Assembly: GCA_964586225.1 (NCBI GenBank)
Contig: CAZPHD010000050.1
Location: forward strand, 1-20,303
Reading direction: 5' to 3'
Origin: JANJUB01 sp964586225
GTDB taxonomy: Bacteria > Armatimonadota > Fimbriimonadia > Fimbriimonadales > Fimbriimonadaceae
Length of the DNA: 20,303 bases
The notes beneath the pieces are model-generated. The model did not search any database, was not told where the DNA came from, and saw nothing but the letters and a program-made list of their open reading frames with translations. Numbering within the stretch: the first letter of the stretch is position 1; every line of letters starts with the position of its first letter. Below are positions 6,658 through 14,291 of this stretch, one piece after another. The position numbers were made by a program, and so were the translations under genes.

Positions 6658-7419
6658 CTAGCGATACCCCTGTAAGACCGCTGAGACCACCTGATGCCAG
6701 CCGTCCGCTAACACGAACACCAGGATCTTGGCGGGCAAGGCTACGACGGTGGGTGGAAGCATCATCATGCCCATGCTCATGAGGCCGCTGGCCACGATGA
6801 GATCGATGATGATGAACGGAACAAAGATGTAGAACCCGATGATGAAAGCGGTCTTCAGTTCGCTGATGATGAACGCCGGGATCAACGAGAGCAAGGACAC
6901 CTCTTCACGTTGCGTGGGCTCTTCGCCGCGCAAGTCGAGGAACATCACGAGGTCTTTCTCGTAGGTGTTCTTCAGCATGAACTCGCGGAGGGGAGCCTGG
7001 GCTCGCTCGGTGGCAACGTCGAATGCGATCTCCTTCTTCAGATAGGGCTGGAGGGCGTTGTCGTTCACCTGCTGGTAGGTCGGACCCATGACGAAGAAGG
7101 TGAGGAACAGACTGAGCCCGATGACGACCTGGTTCGGCGGAATCGTCGGCGTGCCGAGCGCGCTTCGCAAGAAGCTGAAGATGATGACGATGCGCGTAAA
7201 CGCCGTGGTCAAGATGAGGATTGCCGGTGCGACGCTGAGCACCGTGAGGAGCGCCAGAATCTGCAACGATGCTGCGACGTCGTTTTCCGCTTTCGCACCG
7301 CCCACCCCGATCGAAACATTCGGAATGGGAAGCGTCGACTGCGTGAACGCCAGACCGGCTCCGAGCAGGCCAATCGCCACGAGCACGAGGCGCAAGTTGA
7401 TCAAAGAAGAGGGCCTCAT
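6658..7419 (-). CDS. fliP: Flagellar export gate protein FliP
   Basis: A 253-residue protein. An N-terminal hydrophobic segment (about residues 5-27) acts as a signal peptide in this family and is followed by a periplasmic stretch. Conserved FliP blocks then appear: TAFTRIVIIFSFLRSALGT, PPNQVVIGLSLFLTFFVMGP, the loop with EEVSLLSLIPAFIISELKTA, and FIIIDLIVASGLMSMGMMML near the end. The ATG at 7419 was chosen because it follows the fliO stop by four bases and begins the signal peptide. A longer in-frame reading upstream overlaps fliO and is Pro/Ser-rich shadow sequence. Confidence 0.96.
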   Translation of the reverse strand: MRPSSLINLRLVLVAIGLLGAGLAFTQSTLPIPNVSIGVGGAKAENDVAASLQILALLTVLSVAPAILILTTAFTRIVIIFSFLRSALGTPTIPPNQVVIGLSLFLTFFVMGPTYQQVNDNALQPYLKKEIAFDVATERAQAPLREFMLKNTYEKDLVMFLDLRGEEPTQREEVSLLSLIPAFIISELKTAFIIGFYIFVPFIIIDLIVASGLMSMGMMMLPPTVVALPAKILVFVLADGWHQVVSAVLQGYR

Positions 7420-7423
7420 GGCG

Positions 7424-7939
7424 TTAAGAAGGAAGGCGCGAAAGACGGTCGAGCGCGGCCTTGATCGCGTCGGTGGATAGGCCGGGCTCAGGTTCGGGTT
7501 GGGGCTCGGTGGGCTCCCACTCGGAAGCCGTGTCGACCAGTTCGTTGAAGGTCGGTAGCTCGGGGGTCGGTGTGCTCTCGGTGACATCGGCCAGGCAGTT
7601 CACGCCGTGGGTGCCGACGCTCAGCAACAGCGACCGTTGCTTGGCGTTGACGAGATAGAGCGCACCGCCCGCAAAGTTTGCAGACTCCTCGATGCGAATC
7701 GACGAGTTGAGCGGTGTCGCCAGGTGCTTGTTCAGGCGACTGGCAACCTTGGGCAGGCCAAACTTGAGCAGCGCGAAGACGATGCCAAGGGCGAGGAGCA
7801 TCTGCAGCAACGGCATGACGCCCACGGGTGAACCGCCACCGGCGAGGGCGGCCGAGTCTGACTTCGTGCCCAGCGCTTGGGCTCCGGCGAGGACCGGAGT
7901 CGCAAACACCACGCTGAGGAGTCGCCGATACCCGCTCAT
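7424..7939 (-). CDS. fliO: FliO/FliZ-type flagellar biosynthesis protein
   Basis: A 171-residue protein: an N-terminal signal-like segment (MSGYRRLLSVVFATPVLAGA), then one membrane helix (VMPLLQMLLALGIVFALLKFG) and a small cytoplasmic domain with SSIRIEESANFAGGALYLVN and RSLLLSVGTHGVNCLAD, the usual FliO pattern. A Pro/Glu-rich acidic stretch (ELPTFNELV to EPTEPQPEPEPG) precedes a C-terminal helix. FliO is a weakly conserved assembly helper for the FliP ring. Position between the switch genes and fliP fixes the identity. The start ATG 7939 is four bases after the preceding stop. Confidence 0.88.
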   Translation of the reverse strand: MSGYRRLLSVVFATPVLAGAQALGTKSDSAALAGGGSPVGVMPLLQMLLALGIVFALLKFGLPKVASRLNKHLATPLNSSIRIEESANFAGGALYLVNAKQRSLLLSVGTHGVNCLADVTESTPTPELPTFNELVDTASEWEPTEPQPEPEPGLSTDAIKAALDRLSRLPS

Positions 7940-7943
7940 GGAC

Positions 7944-8828
7944 TTAAGCTGCCTCTCCCAGCCGACCGCGTTCCTGTTGGACAATCTCGGTGATTCGCAC
8001 ACCGAAGTTATCTTCAATGACCACGACCTCACCGCGGGCCACCAATCGACCATTGACCATCACGTCCACGGGCTCGCCGGCCGCTTTGTCGATTTCAATG
8101 ATCGCGCCGGTGCCTAAACCCAGCACGTCTCGGACCATCATCTTTACGCGGCCGAGTTCGACGCTGATCTCTAGTGGCACGTCGTACAGCAGATTGAGCC
8201 CGTTGCTCTCTTCGTTGGTTGGATAGTCGTAGCCGTTCTGAAGCTGGAGGAATGGGGTTTGCTCGTCGTCCTCCGTGAAGTCAAGATTTGCGATGTAGGC
8301 CGATGACTGTGGATCGGTCAACCAAATGACGGTGCCATTCAAGTCGTCGCAGGACATCGCCACTTGCACACGCCCCAGCCATTCCGCACGTTGGAGGTTA
8401 GGCGGAAACGTGAAGATCTGATACTTGACATTCAGCTCATTGGCGACGCAAACGTGGGTGTTTGCGTTGCTCACGGCTAGGCAGATGCCGTTGACCATGG
8501 CTTCCAACAGCGTACGGTGCTCATTGACCAGCGCGTCATCGACTTCGGCCACGGTCTCGTTCTTCAAGATCGAAACGAGGTTGGCAAATGTCTCCTGGTT
8601 GAGCAGCAACACCTGCGAGTGGTCGGGCTGATCGGCGAACGTAAACTGAATGACCACCATCGGCGCACTAAGTTCGGCAATCAGCTCGTCAGCTTCGGTT
8701 TGAACGGTCAGCGGGTTGGCGAAGTTGATCGCTTGCCCTGCAGTTTCCGAAACCGTCTGCGAGATGGTCTGCCAAATCTGGCCCTGGAGGTTCCCCAGTC
8801 GAGTGATGATTTCCGCTTGATTGCTCAT
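7944..8828 (-). CDS. fliY: Flagellar motor switch protein, FliY-type with C-terminal FliN domain
   Basis: A 294-residue protein. About residues 210-290 form the FliN/SpoA surface-presentation domain (LLYDVPLEISVELGRVKMMV, then LGTGAIIEIDKAAGEPVDV and NFGVRITEIV). About residues 1-190 form a CheC/FliM-middle-like domain with EHRTLLEAMVNGICLAVSNA. This long architecture is that of FliY rather than short FliN (about 130 residues). The CheC phosphatase signature is ExxN; here the nearest match is EAMVN, with three residues between E and N, so phosphatase activity is doubtful. FliM lies just upstream with a three-base gap. The FliN domain places it in the C-ring. Confidence 0.9.
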   Translation of the reverse strand: MSNQAEIITRLGNLQGQIWQTISQTVSETAGQAINFANPLTVQTEADELIAELSAPMVVIQFTFADQPDHSQVLLLNQETFANLVSILKNETVAEVDDALVNEHRTLLEAMVNGICLAVSNANTHVCVANELNVKYQIFTFPPNLQRAEWLGRVQVAMSCDDLNGTVIWLTDPQSSAYIANLDFTEDDEQTPFLQLQNGYDYPTNEESNGLNLLYDVPLEISVELGRVKMMVRDVLGLGTGAIIEIDKAAGEPVDVMVNGRLVARGEVVVIEDNFGVRITEIVQQERGRLGEAA

Positions 8829-8831
8829 GGT

Positions 8832-9869
8832 CTAGTCTTCGACAATGTCGTGAATCGAGAAAACGAGTTTCTTACCCTTAAGCGCAGGCTTGCCCGTGAA
8901 CTTGGGCACGCCTTGCACCATGAATCGAATGTCCTGTTCGACGCCTTGATTGAGCCTTAACACGTCTCCGGGTTTCAGGGTCAAGAATGTCGAGAAAGGG
9001 AGGTGGGCACGCCCGAGTTCAACGACACAGTCCACTTTGGATTGCTGCACCTGGTCAGCCACCATTCGGCGGCTCTGTGGGGAGTGCTTCCGCGAGTTGC
9101 TTACGAACCATGTCTGCGCGCTGAGCTTCGTCGTGATCGGCTTGAGCAATAGGTAGGGAATGCACAGACTCATCGCGCCGCGTTGGTCGCCAATCTTGAC
9201 TTCGAAGAGGATCGTGACTACGATGTCGTTAGGAGGGGCAATCTGCACGAACTGGGCACTGGTTTCCATGCCTTCGAGCGCAGGGTTCACGATGACCACA
9301 CCTTCCCAAGCAACCTTGAGCGCAGCAAACATGCGGTCGAGAGCCTGGCGAACAAGGGGCTTCTCAATATCGGTGAGCACGTTTCGATTGATGGCACGTC
9401 CGGGGCCGCCGAGGAGTCGATCAATCATCGTGAAGATCAGACTGAACTCGATTTCGAGCACAGCCTGACCGGTGAGCGGGGGCAACGACATGATCGTGAA
9501 AACCGACTGGGTGATGCTGCGGAGATATTCCTCATAGGGCACCTGCTCAAGTGAGATCAGGTCGATCTGCACTTGCGAGCGAAGGTAAGCCGAGAGACCA
9601 CTTCCCGCCATCCGAGCAAATGTCTCGTGGAGCATCTGGAGTGTGCGAAGCTGGTCCTTGCTGAACTTGTCGGGTCGGCGAAAATCGTAAATCTCATACG
9701 CCACCATCCCCTTGCTGCTGCGACCGGAAGCACCCGAGTTTAGCTGGACACCGGTCGGTTGAACGGGCCCAGATACGGCAGGATCGGGCGATCCGTCTGA
9801 AAGCGAGTTCAGCAGGGCTTCGATTTCCGCTTGCGATAGAATGTTCGACACGGTGGACGGTTGCTCCAT
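8832..9869 (-). CDS. fliM: Flagellar motor switch protein FliM
   Basis: A 345-residue C-ring protein. The N-terminus carries the CheY-P-binding peptide (ILSQAEIEALLNSLSDG, about residues 10-26), followed by a variable linker. The core begins at YEIYDFRRPDKFSKDQLRTL and includes the GG segment LLGGPGRAI and FLTLKPGDVLRLNQG in the C-terminal SpoA-like domain. Length is normal. It is the first gene of the flagellar operon. The start is ATG 9869; a GGAG lies 12 bases upstream inside a hairpin, and a sigma-28-like promoter lies about 32 bases upstream. Confidence 0.97.
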   Translation of the reverse strand: MEQPSTVSNILSQAEIEALLNSLSDGSPDPAVSGPVQPTGVQLNSGASGRSSKGMVAYEIYDFRRPDKFSKDQLRTLQMLHETFARMAGSGLSAYLRSQVQIDLISLEQVPYEEYLRSITQSVFTIMSLPPLTGQAVLEIEFSLIFTMIDRLLGGPGRAINRNVLTDIEKPLVRQALDRMFAALKVAWEGVVIVNPALEGMETSAQFVQIAPPNDIVVTILFEVKIGDQRGAMSLCIPYLLLKPITTKLSAQTWFVSNSRKHSPQSRRMVADQVQQSKVDCVVELGRAHLPFSTFLTLKPGDVLRLNQGVEQDIRFMVQGVPKFTGKPALKGKKLVFSIHDIVED

Positions 9870-9888
9870 CCTGGAGGCGTTCTCCAGG
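9870..9888 (-). promoter_or_regulatory. 7-bp hairpin abutting the fliM start codon
   Basis: In the mRNA sense, CCTGGAG and CTCCAGG pair perfectly around AACGC, and the second arm ends exactly before the fliM ATG. The only GGAG near the start is within the first arm, so the hairpin would hide it. This suggests translation control, but no function is shown. Confidence 0.55.
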
Positions 9889-9900
9889 TCATCAGTATCG

Positions 9901-9927
9901 TTATCGGCAATCCAACCGGGTTCTTCA
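9901..9927 (-). promoter_or_regulatory. Sigma-28 (FliA/SigD)-type promoter of the flagellar operon
   Basis: The minus strand has TGAA, 15 bases, then GCCGATAA. The sigma-28/sigma-D consensus is TAAA-N15-GCCGATAW, so the -10 octamer is perfect and the -35 has one mismatch, at exact spacing. Transcription would start near 9894 and give a leader of about 25 bases containing the hairpin. Confidence 0.7.
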
Positions 9928-9976
9928 GGGTCTCAGAGCACAAAAGCTGACAAAGTGCTTGAGTGTTGGGCGCGGA

Positions 9977-9982
9977 CATACT
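9977..9982 (+). promoter_or_regulatory. Candidate -10 element for the phosphotransferase gene
   Basis: CATACT ends seven bases before the ATG at 9990, so transcription would begin at or one base before the start codon. No Shine-Dalgarno is visible. No convincing -35 is present. Confidence 0.35.
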
Positions 9983-9989
9983 AAGCGCC

Positions 9990-10886
9990 ATGTCCACGTG
10001 GACCGCCGACATTGGGATTGATCTGTCAACGGCTCATGGTGTGGTTGTCGGGCAGTTTCCGCAGTACAGCTCTCATCCGCCCAAAAAGCTCGGTGAGGGC
10101 TGGGACAACTTTTGCATTCTTTATCCCGATGGCATTGTGTTCCGCCTCCCGCGGCGGGAAACGGCTGTGCCTTTGATCGGAGTCGAACTCGCTGTTCTTC
10201 CGCAGATCGCCCCGCTACTATCCCTTCCGATTCCCGTGCCCATCCTCGCTGGCGAACCTACTCCAGCGTTTCCCTACCCATTTCTGGGTTATCAGATGCT
10301 GTTAGGAGAGACCGCGGATCGCCGCCCGTTCTTGGAACCCTCAATCGCGGCGACCGTTCTAGGTCAGACGTTAAGGGTGCTTCACGGCCTAGATCCTGAT
10401 CGCTTGCCGCTTCCGGGGGACCATATCCACCGCAAAGACCCTGTGCGGTTGCGCGAGAGATTCGACGCTCGATGGGCGGTGTTGCCCGACTCCGAGCGGT
10501 CCCGGTGGGGAGATGGGCTCGCCCAATGGGTGCATGATACAGCCGAGCATGTCCAACCCACCGCGGTTGAAACGGTCGTCCACGGCGACCTCTACCCGCG
10601 TCACCTTCTGGTCCACGAAGGAAAGTTGTCGGGGATTATCGACTGGGGTGACGTCCATCTCGGACATCCATCGATGGACTTCTCGGTGATGTACACCGGC
10701 TTCGACGCGGAGCACCATGCCGCATTCTTGAACGCCTACGGTCGAGACGTATCACGAGGGGACTTGGAAATAGCGAAACTTCGCGCGGCAATGTATGGGG
10801 CAGCACTGCTCGCCTACGGGCTGGACGTTGTGGATGGCGCGATCGCTGAGTGCGGACGCACGATCTTGCATCGCCTCAACCTATAG
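9990..10886 (+). CDS. APH-family phosphotransferase (aminoglycoside/macrolide phosphotransferase-like)
   Basis: A 298-residue protein of the kinase-like APH fold. The ATP-binding half contains LGEGWDNFCILYPDGIVFRL, which is typical of MPH-like members. The catalytic loop is VVHGDLYPRHLLV (H198, D200), followed by the metal-binding GIIDWGDVHLGHPSMDFS (D218). Position 205, normally Asn in HGDxxxxN, is His here, a variant also known in related environmental members. The substrate is unknown; resistance should not be assumed. The ATG at 9990 is preferred over an upstream in-frame GTG at 9963 because of the -10 element and the natural family length. It is divergent from the flagellar operon and convergent with galE. 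Confidence 0.86.
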   Translation: MSTWTADIGIDLSTAHGVVVGQFPQYSSHPPKKLGEGWDNFCILYPDGIVFRLPRRETAVPLIGVELAVLPQIAPLLSLPIPVPILAGEPTPAFPYPFLGYQMLLGETADRRPFLEPSIAATVLGQTLRVLHGLDPDRLPLPGDHIHRKDPVRLRERFDARWAVLPDSERSRWGDGLAQWVHDTAEHVQPTAVETVVHGDLYPRHLLVHEGKLSGIIDWGDVHLGHPSMDFSVMYTGFDAEHHAAFLNAYGRDVSRGDLEIAKLRAAMYGAALLAYGLDVVDGAIAECGRTILHRLNL

Positions 10887-10907
10887 GTCCGATATGTCCA
10901 AGACGTC

Positions 10908-11885
10908 CTATCCCGCTCCGTAGCCCTCAGGATGCCCCTCATGCCATCGCCAGGCATCCCGAACGATCGCCTCTAAGTCGTGTCTTGGGCTCCACCCAAG
11001 CTCATTCCGCGCACGATCCGACGCCGCAATCAACCGAGCCGGATCCCCCGGTCGCCGATCGGCCTCTGAATAGGGCACCGGACGCCCTACGACCCGCGAC
11101 ACCGTATCCATCACTTCCCGCACGGAGAAACCCTGCCCATTCCCCAGGTTGAAGTCCCGCGACGCTCCCCCATCCTGCAAATAGCGCACGGCCCGAACGT
11201 GCGCATCGGCGAGGTCATCCACATGGATATAGTCGCGAACGCACGTGCCATCTGGCGTTGGATAGTCGGTGCCAAACACCTTTAGCTCGCCTCGGCGCCC
11301 TGCTGCCGCCGCGATCGCGAGTGGCACCAGATGTTCCTCCGGATGGTGATTTTCGCCAATAGAGCCATCGGGCGAAGCCCCCGCCGCATTGAAGTAACGA
11401 AGAACCACCGAACGCAACCCATACGCGACGCCATAGGCTGCCAGCACCTGCTCAACCATGAGCTTGCTCGTTCCGTAGGGACTCGTTGGCCGCTTCGGAT
11501 GATCTTCGTCAATGGGCACGTAGTCCGGCTCCCCAAACACCGCCGCGGTCGACGAGAACACGAACTGGCCCACACCATGCGCTCGCATAGCGTCAAGCAG
11601 CGTCAGCACCCCGGCGGTGTTGTTGTCGAAGTACTTCGCGGGTTCGCGCACGCTTTCGCCGACCGAGATGTGGGCCGCGAAGTGCATGACCACGTCGACT
11701 CCGTCGAGCGCCCGATCCAAGTCAGCTTTCGAACGCAGATCGCCTTCGATCACCGCGCTGTTGCCAATGGCTGCCCTATGTCCACTCGAGAAGTTGTCAA
11801 AAACCACGTGCGGCAGCTCCGCTAAACGAAGCTGCCGCACGATGTGAGAGCCGATATAGCCCGCTCCGCCCACGACGAGAATCAT
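10908..11885 (-). CDS. galE: UDP-glucose 4-epimerase
   Basis: A 325-residue extended short-chain dehydrogenase. It interconverts UDP-glucose and UDP-galactose for sugar and envelope polymer synthesis. The NAD-binding GGAGYIG is at residues 6-12, the catalytic residues fit S112 (SSTAAVFGEP), Y137 and K141 (SPYGTSK), and RYFNAAGA with GTCVRDYIHVDDLA are standard GalE sequence. The length is typical. The start ATG 11885 begins the Rossmann fold; a longer in-frame reading is not homologous. It lies 19 bases downstream of the YCII-type gene. A TACGCT hexamer sits six bases before the ATG, so it may also have its own leaderless promoter (weak). Confidence 0.96.
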   Translation of the reverse strand: MILVVGGAGYIGSHIVRQLRLAELPHVVFDNFSSGHRAAIGNSAVIEGDLRSKADLDRALDGVDVVMHFAAHISVGESVREPAKYFDNNTAGVLTLLDAMRAHGVGQFVFSSTAAVFGEPDYVPIDEDHPKRPTSPYGTSKLMVEQVLAAYGVAYGLRSVVLRYFNAAGASPDGSIGENHHPEEHLVPLAIAAAAGRRGELKVFGTDYPTPDGTCVRDYIHVDDLADAHVRAVRYLQDGGASRDFNLGNGQGFSVREVMDTVSRVVGRPVPYSEADRRPGDPARLIAASDRARNELGWSPRHDLEAIVRDAWRWHEGHPEGYGAG

Positions 11886-11904
11886 GGCGCGAGCGTACCC
11901 GCGC

Positions 11905-12468
11905 TTACTTGTCCGACTTGACCGGTTGTACGACGTTGCGCCCAATCATCGTCACGTTCCATCCCCGCACCTGAGCGATGTAGAGGTTGGCCTTCACGAC
12001 CGGATCTTGGTCGGCAATGTCTTGAGCTTCCGCGTCATCCTCGCAAGCCAGAACCATCAACGCGCCGTTGGCCTGAGTCCACGGACCCGCGTAAAGCAAC
12101 TTTCCACGCTCGTCCTGCCTCCGCCAATAGACAGCCTGGTCTGCCCAAATAGCCTTAGATCCGCCACCACCGCCGGATGGGTTCGGTGAGTAGACAATCA
12201 CGTGCGTCGGCCGCGTGACCTTGACATTGCCACCCGATCCCGAACCACTACCGCCGCCAGAGGCGCTCTTTGAACCCGAGAACTGACCCCCAAATGACCC
12301 GCCCGCTGAAGCGGAGCCCCCCGCTTGCGCCCGACTGCTGGCGGATGATGATGCGCTACCAGAACTGCTGGTCGATTGCGAGCTCGAACCACTGGTGGTG
12401 GTTTGCGCAACCGCAAAACCGATGAGGACGAGGGCGGCAAGCGCCGGAAGTGTTCGTGTTGCTTTCAT
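11905..12468 (-). CDS. Exported YCII-domain protein with Ser/Gly-rich linker
   Basis: A 187-residue protein in three parts: a signal peptide (residues 1-21, cleavage likely after GFAVA), a low-complexity Ser/Gly/Ala linker (about 22-80), and a YCII/YciI-like domain (about 85-178). The domain is recognised from TRPTHVIVYSP, RGKLLYAGPWTQANGALMVL and EDDAEAQDIADQDPVVKANL, which follow the 'H...G.l..aGp...G.l.i......A......DP' pattern. YciI proteins are usually short, cytosolic and act as a ferredoxin-like dimer; an exported version on a flexible linker is unusual. TAAGGT lies six bases before the ATG and can be read either as a -10 hexamer or as part of an AAGGTGA ribosome binding site. The function is unknown. 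Confidence 0.83.
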   Translation of the reverse strand: MKATRTLPALAALVLIGFAVAQTTTSGSSSQSTSSSGSASSSASSRAQAGGSASAGGSFGGQFSGSKSASGGGSGSGSGGNVKVTRPTHVIVYSPNPSGGGGGSKAIWADQAVYWRRQDERGKLLYAGPWTQANGALMVLACEDDAEAQDIADQDPVVKANLYIAQVRGWNVTMIGRNVVQPVKSDK

Positions 12469-12523
12469 GAGGTCACCTTAGGTGTTGGACGCGGCAGTTC
12501 TTAGAACGGTTCGTCGTATCGTG

Positions 12524-14230
12524 CTAGCTTGAACTAACCGCCACTTCGGCATCTCGATTCGAGTGGAACCCGTCGGATTCCACATCGGTCTTGTAGGGCA
12601 GAATCGGTACGCCTTCCTTAAAGGAGGCCTTGACCCATCCTTCTTCAATCCATGACTCAAGGATGTGGAGGCAAATGTGAAACACCGTCAAGGGCTCGGG
12701 ATTGACTTGCAGGGCCCCCGTGAGTGCGTTGTTGATCGCGTCTGAACGAGTTTCGACGTGCAGAATTCGCAACATCAGCTCGTAGAGGCCGAAGATCGGC
12801 AGGATCTTTCCGTTGCGAACGTAACAGTCTTGAACAAGAATCCGGCCCTCGTTCATGATTGGGACCTTCTCGCGCTTGGCCCCCTCAAGGTCGAGTCGGA
12901 AGATGTTGTTGTTGCCGATCGCCCAGGTCACTTCTTTGCCCGTGAACTTCTGCGAAATCCACTTGATGGCGGAGACGTTGTATTCGCCCACCTGCGGGAT
13001 CATCATGTTGTCGTTGGCAAACCCGCCCGTTCCGATCCACTGAAACGCCTCGTCGGCACTCAGGTTAAGTCCAACTTCCGAAGCGATCACGGACACATTC
13101 TCTTTCAGCTCGGTGAAGTGCTTGTTGCTCGTGTACCAAAAATCGGCGAAGCGGATGTGCTGACGGATTCGCGTTCGCTGCGTGTCGTTGTAAAACTGCT
13201 TCAGCCACTCCGCATCGTGGCTCTTGCGATCCATAGCGACCAGTACGTAGGCGAGTTGGCGAGCTCCCGTGTGGGCGAGAGTCAACCCGGCCGACAGAAT
13301 GGGATCGGCAAAACCGGCACACTCGCCGCAGAGTGCCCAGTTTTCCCCGGTCAGCCGTTCGGCGAGGAACGACCAGTCTTTCGTGGTCGTGAACTTGTGC
13401 TCTCGGGTCGCTGGCTTCAGGAACTTCGCGATCCGAGGTTCGGATGCGATCGCTTCCAAAAACAACTCTTCTGGCTTCTTGCCGCTGGCCTTGAAGTATT
13501 CGACGGGCACCACGAGGCCACAACTGCTTCGCGTTTCGCTGATCGGAATGAACCAGATCCAGCCGTAGCCGAGCGACATGATCTGAATGCGTGTGCCTCC
13601 AATTCCCAGGTGAACGGGCCAGTCGGCATTCTGGAAGTAGTCGTAAAAGGCTACGTTTTGAAGTTTCGTAGGTGCCTCGATTTCCACGTCCATTGCGCGC
13701 CGAAGGGTTCCGGCATTGCCACTGCAATCAACGTAGAAGTCGGCCGTCTCGATCGTCCCGTCTTCGAGTCGAACCCCCGTAACCTGGTCACCGTCGCGTA
13801 GCACCTCAATCACCTTAGATTCTTCGTGAACGCGGCATCCGAGTTCGCGCGCGTGTTCAAGCAGGATGTGATCATAGACAGCGCGATCCACCTGCCACGC
13901 CGTACGCGATCGTTGCCCGACGTTTCGACCAGGCCTCGGCTCCTCGGCAAACTCGCCGAAGGGCAGGAACGAGAAGTCCCACAAGTCGTCCGTGATGCCC
14001 CACCGATACGTCGCGCCGATCTTGATGGGGAAGTTGGCCGCCTCTATCTTGTCCCAACATCCCATCTCGTCCAATACGGTTCCGATGACCGGGAGCAGGC
14101 TCTCGCCGATGTGATCGCGCGGGAATTTCTCCCGCTCAAGGATGAGCACGTCGATGGACGGCCGGTAGCGCTTGATGATCGACCCAAGCGTCGTTGCGGC
14201 GGGACCGCGGCCTATGGTGAGGACCTTCAT
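12524..14230 (-). CDS. Flavin-dependent halogenase-like FAD oxidoreductase
   Basis: A 568-residue FAD protein of the tryptophan-halogenase/CmlS-like superfamily. The N-terminal dinucleotide motif reads GRGPAA (7-12) instead of the usual GxGxxG. EREKFPRDHIGESLLP (about 32-47) is the typical next block, and K70 in PIKIGATYRWG is at the place of the halogenase lysine that carries the chloramine. The hallmark WxWxIP is present as WIWFIP (224-229), and CGECAGFADPILSAG (301-315) is the second FAD site. The C-terminal 250 residues are less familiar. The substrate could be a free small molecule or lipid; a non-halogenating reductase is possible. The start ATG 14230 sits seven bases after TAGAAT; an upstream in-frame extension is not homologous. 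Confidence 0.82.
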   Translation of the reverse strand: MKVLTIGRGPAATTLGSIIKRYRPSIDVLILEREKFPRDHIGESLLPVIGTVLDEMGCWDKIEAANFPIKIGATYRWGITDDLWDFSFLPFGEFAEEPRPGRNVGQRSRTAWQVDRAVYDHILLEHARELGCRVHEESKVIEVLRDGDQVTGVRLEDGTIETADFYVDCSGNAGTLRRAMDVEIEAPTKLQNVAFYDYFQNADWPVHLGIGGTRIQIMSLGYGWIWFIPISETRSSCGLVVPVEYFKASGKKPEELFLEAIASEPRIAKFLKPATREHKFTTTKDWSFLAERLTGENWALCGECAGFADPILSAGLTLAHTGARQLAYVLVAMDRKSHDAEWLKQFYNDTQRTRIRQHIRFADFWYTSNKHFTELKENVSVIASEVGLNLSADEAFQWIGTGGFANDNMMIPQVGEYNVSAIKWISQKFTGKEVTWAIGNNNIFRLDLEGAKREKVPIMNEGRILVQDCYVRNGKILPIFGLYELMLRILHVETRSDAINNALTGALQVNPEPLTVFHICLHILESWIEEGWVKASFKEGVPILPYKTDVESDGFHSNRDAEVAVSSS

Positions 14231-14237
14231 TGCTTTT

Positions 14238-14267
14238 ATTCTAGAACCGATTCGGGCACAATGCCAA
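14238..14267 (-). promoter_or_regulatory. Sigma-70 type promoter, leaderless, for the halogenase-like gene
   Basis: TTGGCA (14262-14267) and TAGAAT (14238-14243) are 18 bp apart, the same -35 wording and spacing as the tRNA-Glu promoter. The -10 ends seven bases before the ATG at 14230, predicting transcription start at or one base before the start codon. No Shine-Dalgarno is present. Confidence 0.7.
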
Positions 14268-14291
14268 CGAACCCTGCCACAATTCTGAGCC

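Noticed and set aside
9963..9989. Upstream GTG start for the phosphotransferase
   Set aside because: The extra nine residues are not family-like, no ribosome binding site precedes the GTG, and the extension would cross the candidate -10 element.
11850..11857. GCCGATAT, matching the sigma-D -10 consensus, on the plus strand
   Set aside because: It is inside and antisense to galE codons for the NAD-binding loop, has no TAAA-like element 15 bp upstream, and has no flagellar gene downstream.
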